Source: JBHGBB01 sp041946755 (GTDB lineage: Bacteria > UBP4 > UBA4092 > JAOAEQ01). From it: a DNA stretch of 23,577 nt. Within the stretch, counting starts at the first letter, position 1. Each line of letters opens with the position of its first letter. A program made the translations under genes and the position numbers. Below the pieces are notes generated by a model. That model saw only the letters and a program-made list of their open reading frames with translations. It searched no databases and was not told the DNA's origin. Below, piece by piece: positions 14,460 through 22,097 of the stretch. Location: contig JBHGBB010000034.1 of NCBI GenBank assembly GCA_041946755.1, positions 1-23,577 on the forward strand. The letters are read 5' to 3'.

Positions 14460-15353
14460 TTATCTTTTGTTTTTATTGGCAAACGCGGTTATGGTTTCGA
14501 TATATCCTTCAGGAACACCGATATCATACCGGTCGCCCTGGGTTTCGTAAGCATAATAACTCTCCTGCTGCCGCAGCATTTCTAATGAACTGGTTAACTG
14601 GATTTCATTTCGTTCTCGCAGATTATGCTCGATATGATACGACAAACAATCGAATATCCCCGGAGTGAGTATATACTGACCGAAAACACAGAGATATTCA
14701 TCTTTTGCCAATCCGGATATCTGTAGATGTTCTCTAGCATACTCGATATTCGGCTTCTCTTTAAATTCGGTTATTTCATATACCCGATTATCATCTTTAA
14801 TCGGTTTCCCACCGATAGTTCCGAACCGATATAATATCGATTCCGGAGTTCGGACTACTCCGGAAACACTCTTTTGGTATTTATGAAATACATTTATTAG
14901 TTGCTGCGTACAGGATAACTCGGTATGTGAAATATAGACATGGTCGCCGAGTAATAAGAGAAACGGTTCATTCCCAACCCAATCTTTAGCGCAATATACG
15001 GCATGACCGAAACCGTCTTGAATATCTTGCAGTGCATATGATATCCGTTTCCCCAAATCGAGGACGGTTTCGGTTGCCCGGATAATCTGGGGTTTATTAC
15101 CCAGTTGCGATATCTGTTTTGCAGATAATGGCTGGTTGAAATAGTGCTGGAACACTGGTTTATCTTCCGGTTGGACGATCAGACATACCTCTGCTATCCC
15201 CGACTGGACTAGTTCATCGATAATAATTTGAATTATTGGTTTAACCAATCCATCCCGGTCGACGATCGGGAATAGTTCTTTTTTAATAATCTTCGTTGCC
15301 GGATATAATCGGGTACCTAATCCGGCAGCGGTGATAACCGCTTTTTTTAACAT
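14460..15353 (-). CDS. GalU-like UTP-sugar-1-phosphate uridylyltransferase
   Basis: Nucleotidyltransferase of 297 residues that joins a sugar 1-phosphate to a nucleoside triphosphate (most likely UTP), releasing pyrophosphate. The nucleotide loop AAGLGTRLYPATK lies at residues 9-21, followed by KKELFPIVD and VKPIIQIIIDEL. GFGHAVYCA (114-122) and the metal-binding LLLGDHVY (133-140) are GalU hallmarks, and ITEFKEKP contains the sugar-binding glutamate-lysine pair. An insertion (RDGLVKP) after FPIVD differs from E. coli GalU. It follows the GHMP kinase by only 45 bases, and that gap is almost entirely a heptamer array. The neighbouring sugar kinase and epimerase suggest its sugar 1-phosphate comes from the kinase. 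Glucose 1-phosphate remains an alternative substrate. Confidence 0.9.
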   Translation of the reverse strand: MLKKAVITAAGLGTRLYPATKIIKKELFPIVDRDGLVKPIIQIIIDELVQSGIAEVCLIVQPEDKPVFQHYFNQPLSAKQISQLGNKPQIIRATETVLDLGKRISYALQDIQDGFGHAVYCAKDWVGNEPFLLLLGDHVYISHTELSCTQQLINVFHKYQKSVSGVVRTPESILYRFGTIGGKPIKDDNRVYEITEFKEKPNIEYAREHLQISGLAKDEYLCVFGQYILTPGIFDCLSYHIEHNLRERNEIQLTSSLEMLRQQESYYAYETQGDRYDIGVPEGYIETITAFANKNKR

Positions 15354-15363
15354 ATGAATATTT

Positions 15364-15398
15364 AGAATGCTAAATGATAAATGCTAAATTTTAAATGA
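15364..15398. repeat. Heptamer array TAAATGC abutting the GHMP kinase stop codon
   Basis: Five 7-bp units on the plus strand: AGAATGC, TAAATGA, TAAATGC, TAAATTT, TAAATGA. The last base is directly next to the stop codon (15399-15401). The array at 20224-20251 has the same word, the same TAAATTT penultimate unit and the same position against a stop codon. Confidence 0.85.
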
Positions 15399-16457
15399 TT
15401 ATTGTTTTACTGGTTCGATAGTTAATTCAAAGCATTCGACATCCAAATCTTTTGAGAGACGCCGCATCAGCTCTTTCCGTTCATCAGTACCGCGAGTTAC
15501 AAACTGGGCGCACCCATCTCCTTGCGACCCGATACCTTTCCCACCCCAGATTAGCTCTTGGACCGGCGGATACGAAAGCACCCGATGCAATTTCGGTGAG
15601 GTTAATTCTTCCGGGCATGCCGGCTGCATAAATTCATCGAATAACCGCTGGGATTCAGTCATCAATCTACCGATTTCTTCCGGATTACTATTATTAATCG
15701 CTTCTTTCGCCTGGATTAATATTTCCGGATTCACCCGACCGAGGTAATATCGGACATCTTCAGCTATTTTTCCTTTAGTATGCGGATAACAGGAATTCAA
15801 ATCCGCTAAGATTTTCTGGGTATCTTTCCCTTTTCTAAGGTCGACGATAACCATATATATCGGTTGTTGTGGTTTCAACTCTTCAACTTCCATATTATCC
15901 CCATCGAAGGTTAAAAATACCGGTACCCGGCCATAAGCACAAGCCTGGTCCATTCTCCCGCATCGGGATGGAGTTAAAATTTCGCCAAGATAAGCCAGTT
16001 CCATTTCTCCGCGTTTGGTAAGTTTCAGGTCATAGACATAATTAAACGCTCTAGCGGTAAGAACATTCACTGCCGCTGAAGATGATAATCCTTTCCGAAT
16101 CGGCAGATCCATTTTATAGTTATCGATGATTAATCCTTTAACATGATGGTTCCGCATCACATGATACGCTACTCCGGCGGAATAGCTAAAGAACCCGCCT
16201 TTTTTAGCGGTTTCAAGCAACATTTTCTCTTCCATATCGATCCGCATCGGAATATGTTGTCCATCAGGTAGGGTAGAAGTCATCACAAGTTGATCGGAAT
16301 CGGATTTTACTTTCGCATAAATCCCCTGATTCGTTCCTACAATGAGACAATACCCCATCGAGATACTCGAATCGATTCTCCGATACCCGCCCGCCCAATC
16401 GGAATGTTCGCCAAACAAACATACTCTCCCTGGTACAAACAAATCAAATTCAGCCAT
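15399..16457 (-). CDS. GHMP-family sugar kinase (galactokinase/glucuronokinase-like)
   Basis: ATP-dependent small-molecule kinase of the GHMP superfamily, 352 residues, cytoplasmic. The N-terminal motif VPGRVCLFGEHSDWAGGYRR corresponds to the galactokinase signature (GR-N-IGEHTDY--G), with H and D in sugar-contact positions. The ATP loop RKGLSSSAAVNVL spans about 121-133. The C-terminal motif GGKGIGSQGDGCAQF (about 312-326) closes the active site. Such enzymes make sugar 1-phosphates; candidates are galactose, arabinose or glucuronic acid. The immediate downstream nucleotidyltransferase and epimerase fit a kinase feeding nucleotide-sugar synthesis, and the nearby alpha-galactosidase favours galactose (inference). 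The family is certain, the substrate is not. No clear ribosome binding site is visible. Confidence 0.88.
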   Translation of the reverse strand: MAEFDLFVPGRVCLFGEHSDWAGGYRRIDSSISMGYCLIVGTNQGIYAKVKSDSDQLVMTSTLPDGQHIPMRIDMEEKMLLETAKKGGFFSYSAGVAYHVMRNHHVKGLIIDNYKMDLPIRKGLSSSAAVNVLTARAFNYVYDLKLTKRGEMELAYLGEILTPSRCGRMDQACAYGRVPVFLTFDGDNMEVEELKPQQPIYMVIVDLRKGKDTQKILADLNSCYPHTKGKIAEDVRYYLGRVNPEILIQAKEAINNSNPEEIGRLMTESQRLFDEFMQPACPEELTSPKLHRVLSYPPVQELIWGGKGIGSQGDGCAQFVTRGTDERKELMRRLSKDLDVECFELTIEPVKQ

Positions 16458-16466
16458 AATGAATGC

Positions 16467-16542
16467 AGTCCTAAGGCTACAGTCCTAAGTCCTAAGAAGA
16501 AATGCTTTCGCTTCGGACTTAAGACTATGGACTATCTCCTAT
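16467..16542. repeat. Inverted heptamer arrays AGTCCTA / GGACTTA
   Basis: Plus-strand units AGTCCTA, AGGCTAC, AGTCCTA, AGTCCTA, AGAAGAA (16467-16501) face GGACTTA, AGACTAT, GGACTAT, CTCCTAT (16515-16542). AGTCCTAAGTCC (16481-16492) pairs with GGACTTAAGACT (16515-16526) with one mismatch, and GAAG (16496-16499) pairs with CTTC (16511-16514), giving a hairpin between two genes. The right array includes the stop codon of the radical SAM gene and encodes its last five residues. Confidence 0.8.
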
Positions 16543-17931
16543 TTTTCTTAGTATATCCCAGAACGCGCCTTTATATCCCTCTTTAGCAATCGCCTGGACT
16601 AACCGGCTATTATCATTATAATTATAATTGCGGTCGATATTCTTTCGGTTCCCAAACAAGAATCGGGAATCGCCTTTAGTCAGATTCTCGACATAATCTT
16701 CAATATCATCGCCTAGCGACGGATTGATATAATAAGTTGGCGGTAATAATTCCGGTTCAGTTTTACCGAATAATTCTTTATATTTATTAAATATCGCGGT
16801 ATCCGGATATAAGCGAAGTCCAAGCCCTACTCCAACTCGAGTTGGATTCAGCATTTTAAGGCTATTAATCGATTCCTGAATACTCTCCCGGGTTTCTCCC
16901 GGAGTACCGAATAATACATCAAACATAAAGGCTAATCCATATTTATGGCATAATATTGCGGTTTGTTCCATTTGGGTAAACGTATATTGTTTCCCAAGCT
17001 GTTGCAGCATAGCAGTATCGGTATGGTCGGCAACGAAATCGATTCCGATACATCCGGCTTGCTGTAGTTTCTTCGCTAGATGCTCATCAAATGGAACGAT
17101 ATTACAATAAGTATACCACCGAATCCGGTTATTAAGCCCGGAATTTATTATGGCATCGCATACCGCGACTGCATGGGTATACTCATTATTAAATTCACTA
17201 TCGCAGGTATGGAAATAATCGATCCCTTGATTAAATAAAAACGATAATTCTGCTACCACATCTTGCGGTGGTCGGCATCGGACTTGATGCCCTTTACTTA
17301 CCGGGTCGGCGCAATAACTACATGGCATCCCGCAACCGCGTTTGGTCTCGAAACCTACCATCCCGCCTTCTCGATAATACCTTAGATTATCGATGGTATT
17401 CCGTTGCGCTAACGATATTTTTTCTATGGGATAGAACTGAATCTTATTCCGCTGATACCCGGTAGCAGTTTTATACACCAGATTCGGGATATCGATATAA
17501 TTCTGGTTTTTATCCAATCGGTCGGCTAATATCGGTAACGCTAATTCTCCTTCACCCATGATACCCAGGTCTACTCCGCAATATTCAAGCGTTAACTCCG
17601 GCATGATTGAGAACCCTACCCCGCCAAGCACTAGCGGGGTATCGCTATATTTTTTAATTAAATCGATTATTCCTTTAGTCTTTTCTAAAATAAAATCCTG
17701 GCTGGCATAATAGGAGTCATCAAGGTTACGGACAGTTATTCCAATGAGGGTATAAGCTTCGCGGGATAAACAGGTTTTGATATCCTGTTCGATATGAGTT
17801 GAGAAAGCCAAATCCAGTAAGTTAACTTCGATGCCGGCGGTATGAAGCGCTATCCCTAAATAATCCAATGCGACTGGAGTAACTACTGGTTTCATCAGGT
17901 TCGGATTTACCAACAGAACGCTAGCTGGCAT
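16525..17931 (-). CDS. B12-binding-domain radical SAM protein
   Basis: A 468-residue enzyme. Residues 1-140 form a cobalamin-binding-type Rossmann region (VLLVNPNLMKPVVTPVALDY, VLGGVGFSIMPE, GEGELALP), though the classical DxHxxG cobalamin motif is not evident. The radical SAM core carries CGMPCSYC (C200, C204, C207; spacing C-x3-C-x2-C), which binds a 4Fe-4S cluster and S-adenosylmethionine. DVLFGTPGETRESI is a typical later strand of the barrel. Members of this class do methylations or rearrangements on lipids, cofactors and natural products; the substrate here is unknown. It is the first gene of the leftward cluster, 67 bases ahead of the GHMP kinase. Its C-terminal five residues and stop codon come from a heptamer array. 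Only a weak ribosome binding site precedes the ATG. Confidence 0.88.
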   Translation of the reverse strand: MPASVLLVNPNLMKPVVTPVALDYLGIALHTAGIEVNLLDLAFSTHIEQDIKTCLSREAYTLIGITVRNLDDSYYASQDFILEKTKGIIDLIKKYSDTPLVLGGVGFSIMPELTLEYCGVDLGIMGEGELALPILADRLDKNQNYIDIPNLVYKTATGYQRNKIQFYPIEKISLAQRNTIDNLRYYREGGMVGFETKRGCGMPCSYCADPVSKGHQVRCRPPQDVVAELSFLFNQGIDYFHTCDSEFNNEYTHAVAVCDAIINSGLNNRIRWYTYCNIVPFDEHLAKKLQQAGCIGIDFVADHTDTAMLQQLGKQYTFTQMEQTAILCHKYGLAFMFDVLFGTPGETRESIQESINSLKMLNPTRVGVGLGLRLYPDTAIFNKYKELFGKTEPELLPPTYYINPSLGDDIEDYVENLTKGDSRFLFGNRKNIDRNYNYNDNSRLVQAIAKEGYKGAFWDILRKIGDSP

Positions 17932-18003
17932 AAGATAGAAATTTTAAGATATATCTCTATCCGATGTCAATTAAGATGGAGAAATATCGTTACCCCGAAA
18001 TGA

Positions 18004-18040
18004 TATCGATATACCGTAATAGCATCCATGTATATCGATA
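18004..18040. promoter_or_regulatory. 11-bp perfect inverted repeat in the divergent promoter gap
   Basis: TATCGATATAC (18004-18014) and GTATATCGATA (18030-18040) are exact reverse complements 15 bases apart. They lie in the only divergent intergenic region, 73 bases from the radical SAM start and 93 bases from the alpha-galactosidase start. The centre-to-centre distance of 26 bases is longer than a single dimer operator but would suit two half-sites. It could equally form a hairpin; the sequence is AT-rich, so chance is possible. Confidence 0.4.
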
Positions 18041-18132
18041 GATAATTAGCTTACTGGAAAATTTCATTTATGCATATCAAAATCACATGGTAGAATTATT
18101 GGGTAAGGATAATACCTTAAGATTCATCGATT

Positions 18133-20145
18133 ATGAAAAAAACCACATCGGTTATAACTAAAAAATCTACTCTTACCCCGGATATGGATTCGATAAACAA
18201 ATCCTGCCAGGCATCTAGACCTATTTCATACCGATTCCCGAAGTCGTTACCATTGCGGAATATCGTTACTTCAGCCGTACTCGATTTCCTGGTTGGCGAT
18301 GATTGGTTCCGGATTCAATCTGCGGGCGGGATAACTGCTGATATCGTTCATCCGGAAGATGCGTTTCTCTGCCGAATCGAGGCCCCGAAACAGAATGATA
18401 TCGTTCAGCTCTCCTGCGGAAGGGTAGATAGTTTTATTGCCGATTCGCTTTTCTCTCCGCAACAAGACCTGGCGATACAGTTTAAAGGATCGAATCTCCG
18501 CATTACCTGGAATGAATCGAACCAAAAATATACTTTACATTCCGATGGGCCGGTGGTAATCCGAATCAAAAAAGAGTTCTATAGAACGCAGCGCGGATTC
18601 AAATTCTATCAGCCATTGGATAAAACCGAGTTTTCCCGGGCGCCATCCGGCTGGTGCAGCTGGTATTATTATTATTTAGCGGTTGATGAAAAGGGGATAC
18701 TCCGGAACGTAGCCTGGCTGAAAAAGCATCTACAACCATTCGGGCTAAACTATGTTCAGATAGATGATGGATGGCAAGGGCGCGGCGATGGCCAGGGAGA
18801 TAACCGGGATTGGCTGGTTACCTGCAGCGCTAAATTCCCTAGCGGTATGAAAAAACTCGCGACTACCATCCGGCATGCAGGATTTATTCCCGGCATCTGG
18901 TTGATTCCTTTTACCCAAAGTAACCCGGAATTATTTAATAAAAATCGCGATCTTTTTATTTTAGATAAACCGGGAAAATCGATCGGCGAAATGAGCAAAC
19001 CGCAGGAATGGATGGAACGAAATCCGGAATTATGCTGCGATTGGTGTGGCAGATATTGGTTCGATGCGACTAATCCTAAAACCATATCCTATCTAAAAAA
19101 ATTGTTTCGAATGGTCGGAAAACAATGGGGATATGATTATATAAAAATCGATGGGCAGGGGAGTGTAGTATCGGTATATAAAAAGTATCGAACGCGACTC
19201 AGTAATCCCCAAATGCCGGCTGATACCGCATATCGCGCAGGACTGCTAGCGATACGCGAAGGTATGGGTAAGAATCGGTTTCTTCTAAATTGCGCTAAAG
19301 GCTGGGATGCGGGTCAGCTTTGCCAGGGGATGCGAATCGGCGGCGATGTCGGCGCTAATCTCGATGGATTCGAATCGGCAATTCAATCTACCATGCAATG
19401 GCTATATCTCAACCATATTGTTTGGTGGACTGACCCGGATGTGGTTTGCGTTAGAGAACCACTTACGCTCGAACAGGCTCGGGCTTGGGTTACTTTGGTT
19501 AGTATCACCGGCCAGATGCTGATGACCAGCGACGATATGCCGGCACTAGATGCAAATCGAGTTGAATTACTCCGACGGGCATATCCCCCGGCAGATATCC
19601 GGCCGATGGAATTATATGCACTGCAAAACAAACCTTCGATTTTCGATTTGAAACTAAACAAGCCGGGAGTTGGAACCTGGGATGTGGTTGCGGTGTTTAA
19701 CTGGAGCTGGCATTTTCAACGTAAAGGACCCCTATCTCCGAAAAGGCTGGGGATACCTGATTCAAAGCATGGATATATTTTCTTCGATGTATGGAATCAG
19801 AAACTGATTTCTACCGGAACTAACGAAATCGAGTTGGTTATCCCGCCGATGTCATGCCGGGTGATTAGTATTAGGAAATGCAAGAAGCATCCGCAGTTTA
19901 TCGGGTCGAATCGGCATCTTACCCAAGGGGCAGATGATATAATCTCTCTTGATTGGAACGATACCACTAAAACCTTATCCGGGAAAGTGAATGTTGTTGC
20001 CGGAAACCCCTATCAAATCTATTTCTCTATCCCTAAAGGATGGTCAATAATATCTCAGAAAGCACAAATAGATGATGGTATCGGAAATATCACTCTCAAA
20101 TCAGTTAAAAATAAAGCTATGAAATGGAAGGTTAAGTTTAAATAA
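18133..20145 (+). CDS. GH36/raffinose-synthase-type alpha-galactosidase
   Basis: Glycoside hydrolase of clan GH-D, 670 residues, the only plus-strand gene. After an N-terminal beta domain (about 30-160) the catalytic barrel begins with GWCSWYYYY (173-181) and YVQIDDGWQ (207-215). The nucleophile is D340 in YDYIKID, and the expected acid/base is D405 in MRIGGDVGAN, matching GH36 signatures. FDATNP (310-315) and DPDVVCVRE also fit. Members cleave alpha-1,6-galactosides (melibiose, raffinose) or transfer galactose, as raffinose and stachyose synthases do. No signal peptide is visible, so a cytoplasmic enzyme is likely. Cysteines 301, 302 and 305 cluster just before the barrel strand at 310. The start is uncertain: no strong Shine-Dalgarno sequence precedes the ATG at 18133. 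It is divergent from the kinase/nucleotidyltransferase operon, which could use the galactose released. Confidence 0.88.
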   Translation: MKKTTSVITKKSTLTPDMDSINKSCQASRPISYRFPKSLPLRNIVTSAVLDFLVGDDWFRIQSAGGITADIVHPEDAFLCRIEAPKQNDIVQLSCGRVDSFIADSLFSPQQDLAIQFKGSNLRITWNESNQKYTLHSDGPVVIRIKKEFYRTQRGFKFYQPLDKTEFSRAPSGWCSWYYYYLAVDEKGILRNVAWLKKHLQPFGLNYVQIDDGWQGRGDGQGDNRDWLVTCSAKFPSGMKKLATTIRHAGFIPGIWLIPFTQSNPELFNKNRDLFILDKPGKSIGEMSKPQEWMERNPELCCDWCGRYWFDATNPKTISYLKKLFRMVGKQWGYDYIKIDGQGSVVSVYKKYRTRLSNPQMPADTAYRAGLLAIREGMGKNRFLLNCAKGWDAGQLCQGMRIGGDVGANLDGFESAIQSTMQWLYLNHIVWWTDPDVVCVREPLTLEQARAWVTLVSITGQMLMTSDDMPALDANRVELLRRAYPPADIRPMELYALQNKPSIFDLKLNKPGVGTWDVVAVFNWSWHFQRKGPLSPKRLGIPDSKHGYIFFDVWNQKLISTGTNEIELVIPPMSCRVISIRKCKKHPQFIGSNRHLTQGADDIISLDWNDTTKTLSGKVNVVAGNPYQIYFSIPKGWSIISQKAQIDDGIGNITLKSVKNKAMKWKVKFK

Positions 20146-20150
20146 TTTTT

Positions 20151-20178
20151 CTCTATGTCTCTGTGGCTTAGTGGCTAA
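20151..20178. repeat. Period-8 array between alpha-galactosidase and DNRLRE genes
   Basis: Plus-strand units CTCTATGT, CTCTGTGG, CTTAGTGG and a partial CTAA follow each other with period 8, just past the stop of the alpha-galactosidase gene (minus strand: GCCACAGA and GCCACTAA words). Confidence 0.6.
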
Positions 20179-20223
20179 AATATTGTTTCGATATTTATCC
20201 CGAATGCCTCCAGGAAGAAATTT

Positions 20224-20251
20224 TAAATGCTAAATGCTAAATTTTTAATGG
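20224..20251. repeat. Heptamer array TAAATGC abutting the DNRLRE gene stop codon
   Basis: Four 7-bp units on the plus strand: TAAATGC, TAAATGC, TAAATTT, TTAATGG, directly followed by the stop codon at 20252-20254. It matches the array at 15364-15398 in word, order and phase. Confidence 0.85.
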
Positions 20252-21961
20252 TTATTCTTGTTTCAGTTGTACTTCATCGAAATAAATCGAATCTATCGGT
20301 TTGCCTGCTGGATTAATGCCCACCACCTGCACCGCGTTAAATTCGGTTATCGGCTTATATCCGAATTGGAGTTGCTGCCATTGGCCGGGAATCCATCTAC
20401 CCGGTTGGAATATCGCGTTCCCACTGCCGATAACTTTACTAAACATACTATCGTAGCTATATACATATAAATATACTTTTTGCGTATCAAGCATACTTAC
20501 CGCAGCGCTATATACCCAGGCAGTAGCATCGGTTCTTGAAGTAGGTGCGCTATATAGCTGGCTCAGTTTACCTTTTTCGCCGCTATTTTGGCTCCCCTGC
20601 ACTATCCCGGTATGCCCGGCTAAACCGGTTACCGCACTCCAGGTGCCGGGCGCAGTCGCATCGGCATAAGATTGAAGTGTCCATCCGGCTAACCCGGCAT
20701 CGAAACTAGCATTGTTGAGTATTACCGGTGTGGTCGATTCCGTAAATCCGGTATCGACTAAAAGATAATCGACATAAAGACTCCCGGTCACTCCGGTTCC
20801 GAGATTATTGATTCCAACCACCTGAGTTGCGATGATGGTCGATTCCGCAAAAAATGATATCTCCATATTCCGCCAGGTACTGGCAGCACTAAATCCGCCG
20901 TTACTGGGTTGGATGATTTCGTTTGCGGAGGCAACTATCGTTGAAGAGCTATCCATCTGCTGTAGATATAAATATACTTTCTGCTGTTTGGAAATATCAG
21001 CGATATCGGTAGCAACTCTAGCGGTCGCTCGATATCTTCCGGTACTAGGCACCGAAAATATCTGGCTGAGTTTGCCTTTCTCTCCCGGATTCTGGGTTAT
21101 TCTAACGATTCCAGTCTGCCCTTGAAACGAACTCTGCCATCCTAATGCTCCGGGACCGATACCATCGGAATAGAGCTCGAAGAACCAATTGCTGGTATCG
21201 CTACTGGTAGTAAATAGACCAAAAGTATCAAAATAGGTTGGAGTTTGAGCGGTAGTATAATTTATCACCAGTTGCGGTGCATTCGGTAAATTTTCTGAAC
21301 TGCCATATTTCCGGGCACTGGGTGTGACGGTTTCATCACCGCGCAATATCCAGCCATCGTTCGGGAATGAACCATTAACCCAACCTTGCACATCGCTAAT
21401 TAACCCGCTACCAGTCCAGGTCATCGCACCTAACCCGGTACCAACATTAATCGTTGCGCTAGGAGAACTAACAAAATCGCCTCCCGGATTGGTCCAGGCA
21501 GCAGTAGAATATTGCGAATATAGCCAGCATACTGCACCGGGAATGTTATCAGTTCCACCGGTACCGCCACCGATACCGGTACCGACGCCTGTTCCTTCAC
21601 CCCAAGTGTTAAGTAATCGATAGAGAGAATGGTCAACCGCAGTTGCGGTTCCAGCACCGGGAATCTTGGTGATTATTAAGGTTAGCGCAACGGAATCGAT
21701 CGTCGCGGTTGAGGGGATAGCGGATAAATTGAATCGGATTAATGCGCGACGGATTGAAGGTACATTAGTCTGTCCGGCCATAATACCATCGTCAGCACCG
21801 GCGTTGCCGATACTATCATCCGCATAAATAGTACTATCATCGGTATTCGCGGTACCGGAAATAACGATTTGCGTTGCTGAAACGGGAATCACCAACCACA
21901 TTATAAATAACAAACTAAGACCAACAGGCTTAAAGAAATATTTTTTATTGGAACAGATCAT
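20252..21961 (-). CDS. Secreted DNRLRE-domain protein with tandem C-terminal modules
   Basis: A 569-residue exported protein. The signal peptide (residues 1-29, core LSLLFIMWLVIPVSA) is followed by a DNRLRE-type domain to about 236: RRALIRFNLSAIPSTATIDS is the family's core motif, and GWILRGDE and LVINYT mark its end. Residues about 243-569 are two beta-rich modules homologous over their whole length to residues 500-816 of the beta-propeller protein at 6212-8662; both proteins share KGKLSQ, SVPSTG, QQK(V/I)YLYLQQ, IPGQW-QLQFGY and IYFDEV, and end within a residue of KQ. The modules look like carbohydrate-binding jelly-rolls or a shared surface-retention region. The start is secure: GAGGAGG (21970-21976) lies eight bases before the ATG and a promoter lies upstream. 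The function is likely extracellular binding; no enzyme motif is seen. Confidence 0.85.
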   Translation of the reverse strand: MICSNKKYFFKPVGLSLLFIMWLVIPVSATQIVISGTANTDDSTIYADDSIGNAGADDGIMAGQTNVPSIRRALIRFNLSAIPSTATIDSVALTLIITKIPGAGTATAVDHSLYRLLNTWGEGTGVGTGIGGGTGGTDNIPGAVCWLYSQYSTAAWTNPGGDFVSSPSATINVGTGLGAMTWTGSGLISDVQGWVNGSFPNDGWILRGDETVTPSARKYGSSENLPNAPQLVINYTTAQTPTYFDTFGLFTTSSDTSNWFFELYSDGIGPGALGWQSSFQGQTGIVRITQNPGEKGKLSQIFSVPSTGRYRATARVATDIADISKQQKVYLYLQQMDSSSTIVASANEIIQPSNGGFSAASTWRNMEISFFAESTIIATQVVGINNLGTGVTGSLYVDYLLVDTGFTESTTPVILNNASFDAGLAGWTLQSYADATAPGTWSAVTGLAGHTGIVQGSQNSGEKGKLSQLYSAPTSRTDATAWVYSAAVSMLDTQKVYLYVYSYDSMFSKVIGSGNAIFQPGRWIPGQWQQLQFGYKPITEFNAVQVVGINPAGKPIDSIYFDEVQLKQE

Positions 21962-21969
21962 GGATATTT

Positions 21970-21976
21970 CCTCCTC
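21970..21976 (-). promoter_or_regulatory. Strong ribosome binding site of the DNRLRE gene
   Basis: GAGGAGG on the minus strand, eight bases before the ATG at 21961. Confidence 0.8.
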
Positions 21977-22010
21977 ATATTTTGAGTTTGATACCTTCGG
22001 TTCTTTTTCG

Positions 22011-22040
22011 ATTGTAGCATACCTTTAAACGCACTTACAA
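22011..22040 (-). promoter_or_regulatory. Promoter TTGTAA-N18-TACAAT for the DNRLRE gene
   Basis: On the minus strand, TTGTAA (22035-22040) and TACAAT (22011-22016) are 18 bases apart, giving a leader of roughly 45 bases before the ATG at 21961. Confidence 0.6.
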
Positions 22041-22097
22041 TACAAAACTAATTTTATCCTATTTCGATACTTTATCGCCTACCCTGCAACTATGGAG

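Noticed and set aside
18068..18096. Plus-strand promoter TTATGC-N17-TAGAAT for the alpha-galactosidase
   Set aside because: The -10 is fair but the -35 matches the consensus at only two positions, so it is not listed as a feature.
21324..21623. Open antisense frame inside the DNRLRE gene
   Set aside because: It is a composition effect of Gly/Thr/Ala/Pro-rich coding DNA; no ribosome binding site, and the encoded protein is low complexity.
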